Positions 45,126 to 56,901 of a stretch of 64,000 bases of DNA are shown piece after piece (the first letter of the stretch is position 1; every line of letters starts with the position of its first letter). Origin of the DNA: Flaveria trinervia (taxonomy: Eukaryota; Streptophyta; Magnoliopsida; Asterales; Asteraceae); NCBI GenBank assembly GCA_025506515.1, contig CM046452.1, positions 46,625,562 to 46,689,561 on the forward strand. Direction: 5' to 3'. The position numbers were made by a program, and so were the translations under genes. Below the pieces are notes generated by a model. That model made no database searches. It saw only the letters and a program-made list of their open reading frames with translations, and was not told where the DNA came from.

Positions 45126-45430
45126 CAGGTTCTTCAACATGCCAAAGTAGCATCTAGTATGTAAACAATGGGGGATCTATGCATATGACAGGGAACATCT
45201 CTCTTCTTCATGACTACTCTCAAGGAAAGAAGGGGTTTGTTTCTTTTGGCGATGATGCTAAGGGTTACATATTGAAAAAGGCTTTGTCTCCAATGGAGAA
45301 ATAAAGTTTGATGATGTTAATCATGTGGAAAATCTCAAGTACAATCTCTTGAGTGTCAGTCAAATGTGTGATAAAGGCCATGTTGCTCTTTTCACCAGTC
45401 AGAACTGCAGGATTCTGTCATCCAAATTTC
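45126..45430 (+). pseudogene. Element F aspartic protease, catalytic Asp lost
   Basis: Aligned with C, the active-site YVDSGGSMHMTG reads YVNNGGSMHMTG here (about 45160-45185) and the preceding Trp codon is TAG. All three changes are G to A. The catalytic aspartate is therefore gone. The rest (HDYSQGKKGFVSFG, LLSVSQMCDKG) is well preserved. Confidence 0.88.
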
Positions 45431-46955
45431 TAAATTTGATTGATAAGGTGTTGGATGATCACACTCTCCTGAGGGCCAACAGGACAGGAAGAGTGTATGC
45501 CTTAGATCTTTCCAAGAAAATAGATCTTAGAGGCCATCCTTGCCTATTTTCCAAAGCCTCTCCTCAGGAATCTAAACTGTGGCATAGAAGGCTGGGTCAT
45601 GTTAATTTCAAAAACATGAATCAGCAGATACACAATAGTTTAGTGAGAGGTTTACCAATAAAGGAGTTCCACTATGATGAAACCTGCACTACTTGTTTAA
45701 AAGGAAAACAACACAAAGTCTCATTCCCTCCTATTGAAGAGCCTAAGTCCACTGCCTGCTTGCAATTACTGCATATGGATCTATTTGGTCCTGTGAGAGT
45801 GATGAGCATGGCAAAGAAGAAATACTGTCTAGTAATTGTGGATGATTACTCCAGATTTGTATGGATTTTCTTTCTACATTCAAAGGATGAGGTTGCTCAG
45901 AAGATTATCAACTTTGTGTTGTATGTTGAAAAGCAGTATTCCCTTTCAGTCAAGTGTATAAGGAGTGACAATGGAACTAAATTCAGAAACCATACACTTG
46001 ATAAATTTTATCTTTCAAAGGGAATCAAAAGGCAGTTTAGCATCCCAAGGACTCCAGAACAAAATGGAGTAGTGGAGAGAAAGAACAGGACCCTAATTGA
46101 AGCTGCAAGGTATGTTGGCTGACTCTGGTTTGCCACTAACCTTTTGGGCTGAAGCTATTAACATAGCTTGCTATGTGCAGAATAGAGCCTTAGTAAATCA
46201 GAGGTTGATGAAGACTCCATATGAAGTTCTACATCACTTGGCTCCTCTAATTTCATTTTTCAAAGCATTTGGGTGTCCTTGTTTTATTCTCAACACAAAG
46301 GATCAACTCCAAAAATTTGATCCTAAGGTGGATGCAGGGTATTTTGTTGGTTATTCATCTACTTGCAAAGCATACAGAGTCTTCAACTGCGGAACAAAGA
46401 TAGTTGAAGAGACTTTGCATGTGAAGTTTAATGAATCTCCAATGGACAAGATTCCACAAAACCCTGTGGAGTTGTTTGATTTGAACATACTGCAATATGT
46501 TCCTTATCAACCTCCAGTTGTTGCAGACCATGTGGATAAATCATCTTCTGCAGCATGTCTTCCACCTGGTGGTATTGATGATGATGATGATAATATCAAT
46601 ACTCACCTATTCAAGTTTAGTGACCAACTGCCTGAGTCTGCTAAACTTGATGTTCTTGTAGCTTCAGCAGTTCCATCCACAACAAATGCTGATAAGATTT
46701 CTGATTCCTCTACATCTTTTGAGTTACCATCAAATTCTTGGTTTCAAGAGTCTGCATCAACATCTGTTGCTTCTGAAGGTTCTACAAACACTTGCACAGA
46801 TATCATTGTTTATCAAGTGCTGAAGAATCACCCAATGTCTCAAATCATTGGTGATATCAATGCTGGAGTTTTAACAAGAAGTCAATTGTCTAACTTCTGC
46901 TTCTATGCTCTCTTATCAGTCAGCTAGAGCCAAAGAACTATCATGTTGCTTTAAG
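45431..46955 (+). pseudogene. Element F integrase plus linker
   Basis: A 265-codon frame holds the protease tail, HRRLGHVNF histidines, CTTCLKGKQ cysteines, first Asp in MDLFGPV, second Asp in RSDNGTKF (usual Glu of GTEF is Lys) and the Glu in NGVVERKNRTL. Two bases are missing near 46105 before MLADSGLPLTFWAEA, which continues in the next frame. Linker 46400-46927 contains ELFDLNILQYVPY and an Asp run. TAG at 46925-46927. Confidence 0.9.
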
Positions 46956-47960
46956 AGACAATGGATGGGTTGAAGCCATGCAGCTTGAGCTACTTCAGTT
47001 CAAGAAAAAGCAAGTGTGGGAATGGTTCTTCTACCCCCAGGTAAGTGTGCAATAGGCACTAAATGGGTGTTTAGGAATAAAACTGATGAAAATGGGCTTA
47101 TTGTTAAGAACAAGGCTAGACTGGTTGTATAGGGGTTTTCACAAGAAGAAGGTATTGATTATGATGAAACCTTTGCCCCTATAGCCAGACTAGAGGCAAT
47201 TAGATTTTTTCTTAGCCTATGCTGCATTCCACCATCTTAAAGTTTTTCAAATGGATGTCAAAAGTGCATTTTTATATGGTAAAATAAAAGAAGAAGTTTA
47301 TGTGTGTCAACCACCAGGTTTTGAGGATAATAAACATCCTGAATGGGTGTATAAACTTGATAAGGCTCTTTATGGGTTGAAACAAGCTCCTAGAGCCTGG
47401 TATGAGACACTTTCCACTTTTCTTCTCAAGAATAATTTCACTAGAGGCTCCATAGATAAAACTTTGTTTATTAAGAAGGTGGATCAGCATAAGCTACTTG
47501 TTCAAATTTATGTTGATGATATTATTTTTGCATCCTCTGATCCCCAGTTGTGTGATGATTTTACTAAATTAATGCAAAAGAGGTTTGAAATGAGTGCAAT
47601 GGGAGAATTACAGTTCTTTCTAGGATTGCAGATCAAACAAAAGGCTGATGGAACCTTTATTCATCAGTCCAAATATATAAAAGATCTTTTGAATAAGTTT
47701 GATTTACAAAATTGTAAGCCCTGTTCTACTCCCATGTGCAACACCACACAACTGGATGCGGATCAGAAAGGTAAAGCTGTTGATGAAACACTTTACAGAT
47801 GTATGATTGGGTCCTTGATGTACTTAACAGCTTCTAGACCAGATATCATGTTTGCTACTTGTGTTTGTGCTAGATTTCAGGCTGCTCCTAAAGAGTCTCA
47901 TTTGATTTTTTTAAGAGAATCTTTAGATATTTGCAAGGTACACAATCTCTAGGTTTATGG
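46956..47960 (+). pseudogene. Element F reverse transcriptase
   Basis: Starts at the LLQFKKKQVWEW segment with one base missing. TAG at 47130-47132 replaces a Gln codon in VVQGF. From 47251 a long frame gives MDVKSAFLYGKIKEEVYVCQPPGF, YGLKQAPRAWYE, YVDD at 47509-47520 with IIFAS, and MSAMGELQFFLGLQI. The final KRIFRYLQG-type segment is shifted (47905-47930). The best preserved family-S RT in the window. Confidence 0.92.
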
Positions 47961-48452
47961 TATTCCACTGGACACTCTTGCAAATTAGTTGCTTTTTCAG
48001 ATAGTGACTATGCAGGGTGCAAGTTAACTAGAAATTCAACTTCTGGTGGATGTCAATTCCTAGGCAACTGTTTGATTTCTTGGCAGAGTAAGAAACAAAC
48101 ATTTGTTGCTACATCCACTGCTGAAGCAGAGTACATTGCAGCTGCAAGTTGTACTTCTCAGGTACTCTGGCTTCAGAACCAACTTTTGGATTATGGCATT
48201 ACAGAGACTAAGACTCCATTATTAATGGATAGTGCTTCAGCTCTATGCATTGTCAAAAATCCAGTCCAGCACTCTAGGACCAAACATATAGAGATCAGAC
48301 ATCATTTTATTAGGGATTGTTTTGAAAAAGGTCTGATTGATCCTAAGTTTGTGCCTAGTGCTGATGAGCTTGCAAACATTTTTACTAAGCCTTTGGATAG
48401 TTCAACTTTCCAAAACCTAGTGTTACGGCTTGGTATGCTGCAGCTAGAATAA
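47961..48452 (+). pseudogene. Element F RNase H
   Basis: Uninterrupted from the RT end: FSDSDYAGCKLTR (catalytic Asp), ATSTAEAEYIAAASC (catalytic Glu), LLMDSASALC and HSRTKHIEIRHHFIRD. Stop TAA at 48450-48452. All recognisable RNase H residues are present. Confidence 0.92.
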
Positions 48453-49071
48453 GTTATAACTATTGATAATCTCAGTATATAAGTACTGATGATCATTAGT
48501 ACCATATCACATATAGTACTGATTTTGTTAAAACAACTGATAAAGTTACAACTACTGATGTAGTTATAACTACTGATGTCAGTAAAAACAGATAAGTACT
48601 GATGTCCTATGAAACAACTGAAAACAGCTAAAAGGCTTATGAGTAAGTGTTGAGGACAGTATGAAACAGCTGAAAGGCTATGAATTGATGAAAACTACTG
48701 ATGAGAACTTTCTCTTCAGTTGTTTCTACAAATGTTGTTTCATCCTAAACAACTGATGACGAAACTATGTCTTCAGTAGTTTCACAACTACTGATGACTA
48801 AAACCAAGTCTTCAGTTGTTTTCAAACATCTGAAGTCAAAACCATGGTTTTCAATAGTTTTATAACTGCTGATGCCTAAAACCAAGACTTCAGTTGTTTC
48901 AACTTCTGAAAGGGTAATACCATGTCATCAGTCATTTATAACTACTGATGACTAACACCAAACCCTTCAGTTGTTTTCTAACCCTTACCCTATAAATACC
49001 CACTACCTAAGCCTTCAGTGCTTCATCCTCTCCAAACCTAACGTTCAAATCTCCAAATCTCTCTCTCATTA
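48453..49071 (+). promoter_or_regulatory. Element F pol-ORF3 spacer with TATA box and motif array
   Basis: Alternating AACTACTGA, CTTCAGTAGTT and CAACTGAAG motifs as in its LTR. TATAAATA at 48991-48998, 81 bp before the ORF3 ATG. Short CT-rich leader follows. The region is noncoding in all three family-S copies. Inferred internal promoter. Confidence 0.62.
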
Positions 49072-52000
49072 ATGGCAACCATGCAGCTCAAACCACGACA
49101 TAACTGTGTTGCCAACCTCACAAAATCACCTTCTGGACAAAGTTGATAACGCTATTGATCTAATGGTCCATTCTCCCTACCAAACGGCCTTCCTTCTAAA
49201 TCCCACCATTCACGCCGAATCCTTACACCAATTTTGGACGAACGTCAACCTTATAACTGGGGAGAACAACACTGAGTCTCTCCAGTCGTCGTCAACAACC
49301 ATCAAGTGGTCATCACTCCAGAATCATTCACCAACCCTCAACTTGGATGATGCCACTTTCCCCGTCGGGTATCCAAAGGGCACAACTGATTTATCCTTTG
49401 CCCACCATGGATATCAGGGAAATCTAAGTGCCTCTACCCTCCTGAAGAAGCATTTCCATGATGCAGAACGTCTTATCTTTCACATGGTTAATGTTTGCTT
49501 ATCTCCTAAGAAATCCTCTTGGGATCAAATGTCTACCAGGTGGCAGCAGGTACTATTCTCTATCCTTGAGCAACAAGACTTAAACTTTTCTGAAATTATT
49601 TTTCTTGAACTTAAGGATATGGCCTCAAAACCTCTTTCTAATCGATGGATATTATATCCTCGGTTCATTATGGCCATCATAGAGAATCAGCTGAAAGCTG
49701 AGGGACTTGTTGGCCTTGGAGTCCCTGCAATGGCTGTATTGCCTGAAGTATACTCCAGGCACAACTCTGACCAAACACTAAAACTGGCTGCCAAACTGCG
49801 AAAATCCACGCAGTTGGAACCCACATCCACCACCTCCAAAACCAGAGTCCTCACCAAACCAAAATCCAAAAAGCCAAAAACGGCTACTCAGGGATATGAG
49901 TCCCCTTAGGCTGCCCCTGTATCACAAACACAGGAAGCACATACTGGTATTAACCCCTCAATTGTGTCAACGACTCAACCTGCCAAAGCCGCACAGGTAT
50001 CCTCTCAACAGGATCTTGTTGCAACCAATATTGGGGAACCCACACTGCTGGAACCTCTCTCACTTGAAAGGGTTACCATTGAAGCGCACCATTCACCTCG
50101 GGTGCAATCTGCTTCTACCCAATCACCACATGCAACCACCCCCCAAAGTCCTACATTAATTGTTGCACAAGTGCTGAGTCAGTTGCACTCCTCACCCCCT
50201 CCCCAGATACCAATTACAACTGGGCATACCTCTACCATTGAGGGGGAGGATCAAAGTGCATCTGATAACCCACAGCATAGGGGTTACAATGTTCCACTTC
50301 CTAGTATAGAAAAGGATATTGGAACTTCTGGTGAGGCTGCCACTTATCCTACTTCAGCATATGATCAGGATGTAGTTGGTACCATTACTAAGACGTTACT
50401 AGAGGCAACTGCTGATGAAGGACATAGTCCTGAGGCAGGAAGTCCCCAGTTCCAAGACAAAGGGGCACATGCTACAACTGATCTACACTCAGTGCATGTT
50501 CATCCTGATTCTATCAGGAGGTCAGGTGATTCAGTAACCACTGATGATGACCTGGGCTTCTTTTATGATGTATTAGCCCAAAACACCATCCTGGAAGAGG
50601 AGGTGAGCAGACTCAAAGAGCTGCTTGCCAAAATTTCTGCGGATCAAAGACCATCTGCCTCTCAAACCCCACAGATGGCACCTTCATCTGAAGGTCTCCT
50701 AAACACAGAGCTACTCCCAAATTCTCAGCCACCTGCCTCTGCTTCTGGCACTATTTCTCAGGAACAGAACCCCCCTAAGCAAATAGCTGCTATCTTCAAA
50801 AATTCCCTACCTCTCATCACACCTATAATCACTGATATAGTGATCAAAGCCATTGATGAGAGGCTTTCCTCAGTAATACAACCCTTAATAGAGGACGTTG
50901 TGGGCAAAAAGCTTTCTGACAATCAAACCCTTGCAACCAATGCAACCAAAAAGGGGGAGATTCAGTCAGTGAAAGCAAAAGAAAGAGGAGTGCAGAGAGG
51001 GAAGAGAAAGAGAAAAAAACAGAAGTGACAGTAGTGGAAAAAGAGAAGGAGTTGGCTATGGAGATTGAAAAAGAGAAGGAGAAGGAAGCTGACATGGAGA
51101 AATCAAAGAAAAGAAAGAATGAAAAGGAGACTGCCTTGGAGCTGATGGTAAAAGAGGCTGATGCCGAACATAGCAGATCAATGGATAACATCATTGATCA
51201 GTTGTTTAGGCAAGGCCATGACACTGACAAACTTGACTCTGAGATCAGAAGATTAGAGATTGAAGAAATCCAAAACAGATGGGCAAGTTATGATGTGTTA
51301 GAAAGAGAAGGCTGGAGATCATGATCAGATTTATAGCAAAATATCTTGGAAGATCAATGATCGAAATCAAGGCTTGGTCCAGGGACAGCATCTTGGCAAT
51401 AACCACCAAGATCTGTTGGTCTAAAGTATACACTAAAGGATTAATTATTGAAGCTTTGAACGAAGCTGGTGCTGGGAGCAGGACTGAACTAGCCAAGCAA
51501 TCTAAAGCCACACTCACTTCCAAAATGCTAGAACAGCCTGTCAACATTCCCACACCTAAACCACCAAAACAACAACCCACCAAACCAACTCCCTTTCCCT
51601 CAAACCATAGCCGATGATGTACCCCAGAAGAAGAAGAGAAGGGTATTGAGGCTAGAAGATGATGAAGAAGATGATGATGAAGATGAAGATAGGCTGCCAC
51701 TCTCAGCTGTTATACAGTTGCCGAAGGCCACAAGTCACTCTCCAACAATTACTCCTGAAACTCAAAGACAAATTGTGAAAGTGAAACTAGAAGAAGAAGA
51801 ACTTCACAAACAACACGATGAGGAATTGTTGAGGAGGGTTGACAAAGCATATGAAGCCACATCTTCTATCATCAACATGAAGAAGCATGCTCTCAGATTA
51901 TACACTCTTAAGCATACATTTCAATATCAAAATGAGAGAGTAAGGATTTGGCCTGATCCCAGGGTGTCTCACAGGATTCACAAGAAAAACATTCCACAGA

Positions 52001-52410
52001 GATACATTGGCCAGGTGAAAAAGATTGTAGATGAAGTGATCTCCCTGGTCTTTGTAGTATCACCCTGGGAAATCCTAGAAGACTTCAAGAAAGCTTATAA
52101 AGCTAACCAAACCCCACAGAAGATGCTTGAAAATAAAATGGTGAAAAAGGGGCTAGTTTATAATAGGCTTGAAGAAGTCAGAAAGAATGAGCTCTAGTTG
52201 TTTCTAGAGGGTAATCACCCTGATGAATTTGCTTATAGAATAATAACAACTGTGGAGCTAAAGAATGGGAAACAGGTCAAATACCTATCTGAGTACTATG
52301 GGCCTGAATCATTATTTGAAGGAGGTGCTGAACAGCTGACCATGGAGGAACAAATTACCTTCCTTGAGGCCTACACAAGAGAGTCATACAGACTCATAGT
52401 GGGGAAGTAG
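49072..52410 (+). pseudogene. Element F ORF3
   Basis: ATG at 49072 (MATMQLKPRHN). One frame change near 49130, then a single frame to 51028 with one TAG at 49907-49909. N-terminal domain to about residue 270 (FLLNPTIHAESLHQFW, LNFSEIIF, YPRFIMAII), a Ser/Thr/Pro/Gln-rich region (about 270-640), a Lys/Glu-rich charged region, MDNIIDQLFRQGHDTDK, LEIMIRFIAKYLGRSMIEIKAW, and the C-terminal block HRIHKKNIPQRYIGQVKKI. TAG at 52195-52197, end TAG at 52408-52410. Length about 1,110 codons. Shares a short N-terminal pattern with family-D ORF3. Role unknown. Lys-rich KRKRKKQK near 51005-51028 could act in nuclear targeting. Confidence 0.8.
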
Positions 52411-52629
52411 ATCTCATGGATGGGGTAATAACTCTGTATCCAGTTCCCCAAGACAAAGTTCCCATTCATACTTTGCCAAACAGATCATTGAGACTTCTTC
52501 CCAGGCCTGTGCTTAAAAGGGTCACTTCTGAGCTGATCTAGAAGACAAAAAGACCAATTCTTCTGCCATAATAAGTGGGACATCTTCAATAAGTTTAGAG
52601 GTTTTGGCTACATTGGTTCAGGGGGAGTT
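52411..52629 (+). other. Element F 3' untranslated region and polypurine tract
   Basis: Noncoding; ends in TTCAGGGGGAG (52618-52628) next to the LTR. Confidence 0.8.
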
Positions 52630-53553
52630 TGTTGGACCAAAAGAACCATGAGCCTGATCAGAAAAACCTCTAAGTCCCACAGACATCACAACAACTGCTG
52701 AAGACTTGATCAGCTGTTTGACAAAGTCTGAAGATCAACAGCTAAAGACTAAAGTACTGAAGACTTCAACAGCTGAAGACTAAAGTATTGAAGACTTCAA
52801 CAGCTGAAGACTAAAGTACTGAAGACTTCAACAGTTGAAGACTAAAGTACTAAAGACTTCAACAGCTGAAGACTAAAGTACTTAAGACTTCAACAGCTGA
52901 AGACTAAAGTACTGAAGACTTCAACAGCTGAAGACCAAAGTCTGAAGATCAACAGCTGAAGAACAAAGTACTGAAGATCAACAGCTGAAGTACAAAGACT
53001 GAAGACATTAGCTGATGACAACAGCTGAAGTTCAAGTACAAGTACTGAAGCCTTCAGAGTTTGTTACAACAGCTGAAGAAGCATTCTTCAGTTGTTGTGA
53101 TGGTTTCCTTTCAGTAGTTTTCTTTTTGTTTCAGTATTTGTAAAACGACTGAAGAGCATGTTCTTCAGTCGTTGTAGTTTCAATAGTTTCTTTTCAGTAG
53201 TTGTAGTGATAGTTAACACTTAGCATTTTTGTAAGAAGATGTCAGTTGTTTGACATCTTCAGTAGTTGTGTTAACTATCAGTAGTTTGAATAAATTCTGT
53301 TAGATCTCACTATCAAGTGACATCAGCAGACATCACATCTCCTATATAAGAGGTGTTGACCTAATTGTATGTGTGACATTCTGTTACCACGAAAGCGAAT
53401 ATTGAATGAAATATATTTGCAGAATTCTTTCTGTCTATAACCGTTTGTTCTTACCTTGAATATCATTTGTGTTCTTGTGAATTGGCTAATTCATTGTTTG
53501 TTCTCCGCTGCTATACTCTCAAATCAATCAAACGTAGATCACTGATCCTAACA
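52630..53553 (+). repeat. Element F 3' LTR (924 bp)
   Basis: Near copy of the 5' LTR, with six 31-bp units (52739-52925), hairpin at 53144-53173, TATATAAG at 53343-53350 and end CCTAACA before the duplicated CATCC. Confidence 0.95.
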
Positions 53554-55650
53554 CATCCTTAACTTGTAAATCTATGAAATTTACGAATAAGATCAAAACA
53601 AAATGAATCTTTGAAGACTTTGAAGTAAAAATCGACAAACGCACCAGTCTTGGCTTTGTCAGACGCACCTGATGATTTTATTGTTTATTGTGATGCATCA
53701 CATGTCAGTCTAGGATGTGTGTTAATACAAAGAGACAAAGCTATTGATTACGTATCTCATTAATTAAAAACTCATAAAAGAGTTATACAACTCATGATTT
53801 AGAATTAGGTGCCATATTCTTTGCTTTAAAGCTATGAAGGAACTATCTCTATAGAGTTAAGTTCGTAGTTTACACTAATCATAAAAGTTTGAAACATATC
53901 TTTTGTCTAAAGAACTTAAGATAAGATAAAGAAGATGGATAAAAATCATAAGTGATTATGATTGTGAAATATATTATTATAAGGGAAAAGCTAATGTTAT
54001 AATTTATGCTTTAAGTAGGAAAGAAATATAAAAGCCAAAAAAATTCCATGCTTTAAGGCTTAATCTTTAGGTAGATTTAATAAATCAAATAAGAAGTGCT
54101 CAGAAGTTAGCACTTAAGTAAATTAACAAAGAAGAAGAATGAAATAAATAGTCACCTAATTGATTAAATAAGAAGATTAGGGTTGTTAAGTAGGTCCAGT
54201 ATGTCCATGCTATATATCTTTAACACACCAAGCCATTCATCACAGTTACATAAGTGTAATCTAATTAGGATAATAGTTGTAATTACCTATTTTAAACCCT
54301 AAAGTCTCAACTTTACTTTTAATTACTTTTTTAAAATAAAAAGATTGCTTACATCAATACAACTTATTGTTTTCTCAAACAACACTCATTTTGATAGTCG
54401 ATTATTAGGGTTGTTAAGTAGGTTCAGTGTGCCCACAAATTGATACTCGGCTATTACCAATATTTTATTACCACATGATAGGTACACTTTCCTTTTTTGT
54501 TTGTAATTAGTATATATAATAACCAATAAAAAGTGAATCTATTTGAAAATTGTTTATTAAAATATATATACCTTTCAAATGCATAAGCTTATCTTGTTTA
54601 AAGCATAACATCACGAACCATCAAGAGTTTTGCAACAACTTGAATTAACTATCTGGAACTGGGAAATGATAACTATGGAATTAAACTTCCATAGAAAAGT
54701 CATGAGGATGACACTATTTAGGTTATCATTTACAAATTAACCAAACCTACTCATTTCATACAAATGAAAGAATCATTTAGCATGGATAAGTTAGCATAAT
54801 AGTATGTTAACAAGATAGTGACATTGTATAATATGCCATTATCTATAGTGTTAGATAAGGATAGTAGATTTGTGTCTCAATTTTGGCAAATTTTCCGGAA
54901 AGCGTTAGGAACTTGATTGAACCTCAACACTACCAACCATCCAAAAATAGATGGGCAAAGCGAAAGAACAATTCAAACACTAGAAGATATGATAACAGCA
55001 TGTTGTACATTTTGGCGATTCATGGGATGACCATAATCCATTGAAAAAATTCTCTTATAATAATAATTATCTCACTAGTATTCAAGCCACACCGTTTGAA
55101 GCCCTATATGGTAGAAAAATGTCGTACATCTGTTTGTTGGTTTAAAGTTGGATAAAGTCAAATTACTAGACCTGAAATAGTTCAAGAAATGACTCATAAG
55201 GTGTTGTAAATAATAGTACACTAAATAAAGCACAAAGTCATCAAAAGAGCTACGCCAATTAAAAACGTAAACTGTTAGAAGTGAATGTCGGGGATAAAGT
55301 GTTATCGAAAGTATCGTTATGGAAAAGTGTAGCAAGATTTGGAAAGAAAGGTAAATTAAATTTATGTTTTGTAGGACCATTCAGAATATCAAAAAGATTT
55401 GGATGGGTTGCTTGTTAGCTTGAATTACTAGAAGAAATAAATAATGTACATGATGTAATTTACATAACAAATCTACCAAAATCCTTAGTATATGAGTCAT
55501 TAAATGTACCACTACAAAACACTAGACGTGAATGAAAAGCAAAATTTTGTGAAAAAACCTCTTTAGATTGATGACCATCAAAATCAAAAAACAAAAATCA
55601 AGAAGTTGATTTTAGTTAGAGTTAAATGGAATTCTAGGTATGGATGATGT
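53554..55650 (+). pseudogene. Ty3/gypsy pol remnant, right part (RNase H, integrase, C-terminal tail)
   Basis: Continuation of 40310-41130. RNase H: FIVYCDASHVSLGCVLIQ (53680-53730), ELGAIFFALKL, TNHKSLKHIF. Integrase core: LDKDSRFVSQFWQ (54850-54890), HPKIDGQSERTIQTLEDM with the catalytic Glu (54940-55000), FEALYGRK. C-terminal tail: VGDKVL, GKKGKLNLCFVGPF, and VRVKWN-like end near 55620, the layout of chromoviruses of the Tekay/Del type. Stops and shifts are frequent. The part 54130-54600 does not align to gypsy and holds a 30-bp direct repeat. Confidence 0.82.
54176..54434 (+). repeat. Direct repeat of about 30 bp within the gypsy integrase
   Basis: ATTAGGGTTGTTAAGTAGG at 54176 is repeated at 54404 with similar downstream bases. 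The 228-bp interval interrupts gypsy homology. Could be a small insertion or a local duplication. I cannot tell. Confidence 0.5.
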
Positions 55651-56680
55651 GTGTTTTGATATAAAACTTTAAAAATAGATTTTACACAATTAATCTTTAA
55701 ATTTATAAAAGTATTTTCACCTTATGACTAACGACACATACAATAGGCAAGTGTACCTGTCGGATAGTAGCATAGTTTTCATAAGAAGCAAGTATCAATC
55801 AGTGGACATAAGAGCTCTTGATACTAAGTCTTTATCATTATCTAGCCGATGAAAGATGATTTGATGAATATTATGATTAACTAATTTAGCTAACAATTAA
55901 ACTAACTGAAGAAAGTAAACAAAGATGAAGATAATCAAAGAGAGGAAGATACCACTTAGACTTTAAATCCGCTAAGCAAAACAATGACAACATATATGAA
56001 CCTATGGTGAGATCATTTTCTACACATGAAACATGGATATAAACTAGACTCCTATCAAGGTCATCTAATTATATAACTCTTCAGAAAGCTAGAATGATAA
56101 CACATAATAGCCACCTAAAGTTATGCCATGAAGTACCAATGATAATATTATGTCAATGTTAAAGATGGTTTGGACTCCCATCAAGGATACTAAACCCACA
56201 AATCTTTGGAAAACTAACACGATGAATACATGGTAACCACCTCAGTTTGCGTAATGTAACAATATCTATGTAAATCCTTTAACTTATGAATGTCCTAACA
56301 TGAATACACGAACCATAAATTTACGCATTATCTATAATTATACATAAACAAAGTTAAGAGATATTCATAACAAACACAATGGTTTTCACAAACACATGTA
56401 TAAGGATGCACACCTGTTTAAATTGACTAAATAATCAATTATCATTTACCATTCCTAGTCAAATGAAATAAACCACACACTAATGTATGCATTTCATGAA
56501 TACATGTTCTAAAACACAAAGTTTTCCCACAATAAGTGCTTATAAAACCTACAAGATTCATCATTTCATCAATTTCAATCAGTATACACAATCAGTGAAG
56601 AGCATTCATAGATTTGTAATAAACAAATATTGACCTAATCATCACCAAAAGTTTCATACAACATGTAAAAGTATGCTAAG
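55651..56680. other. AT-rich unassigned stretch
   Basis: No coding frame, RNA gene or LTR recognised. It probably is the 3' untranslated region of the old gypsy element, lying between its pol end and a possible LTR start at 56681. Direct evidence for this is weak. Confidence 0.4.
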
Positions 56681-56901
56681 TGTCACACCCCAACCTTAAC
56701 GGCTGAAACGTCAAGATGTGAGGGTTAAGATTGTTCATGCCATAAAAAGACTATTAAAAGTGTCATTATTATTAAACATCATGATTCATAACATACATGT
56801 AGAAATAACATAAGTCTTCCAAAGTTAACAAAATATAGAATAAGTTTGTAGAGATTAATGAAGAGGCTGATGCAACCTAAACATCCAAAGTCTGTCTTGC
56901 A
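56681..56901 (+). repeat. Possible start of a gypsy 3' LTR, cut by element G
   Basis: TGTCACACCCCAACC at 56681 resembles the TGTNACACCC-type beginnings of plant chromovirus LTRs and lies where the 3' LTR of the gypsy element is expected. Only about 220 bp before G begins. No purine tract is obvious upstream. Confidence 0.4.

Larger units (their letters stand above)
41131..53553 (+). mobile_element. Element F: full-length family-S copia retrotransposon, defective
   Basis: Two LTRs (911 and 924 bp), CATCC duplication, PBS, gag, protease, integrase, RT, RNase H, spacer with TATA box, ORF3 and PPT, in that order over 12.4 kb. It inserted into the gypsy pol. The LTRs are highly similar, so the insertion is younger than its host. 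ORFs have several stops and frameshifts, some of which may have accumulated before insertion. Confidence 0.95.

Noticed and set aside
50844..51194. Minus-strand Ser/Phe-rich ORF, membrane-like (also 31881-32172)
   Set aside because: Antisense of the Lys/Glu-rich part of ORF3; hydrophobicity results from reading AAG/GAA codons backwards.
49072..52410. ORF3 as a retroviral-type envelope gene
   Set aside because: Position behind pol fits, but no signal peptide, transmembrane segment or glycoprotein-like cysteine pattern is visible.
54176..54434. MITE or small LTR element
   Set aside because: Only a direct repeat of about 30 bp with 228-bp spacing; no terminal inverted repeats, PBS or target duplication that I can confirm.
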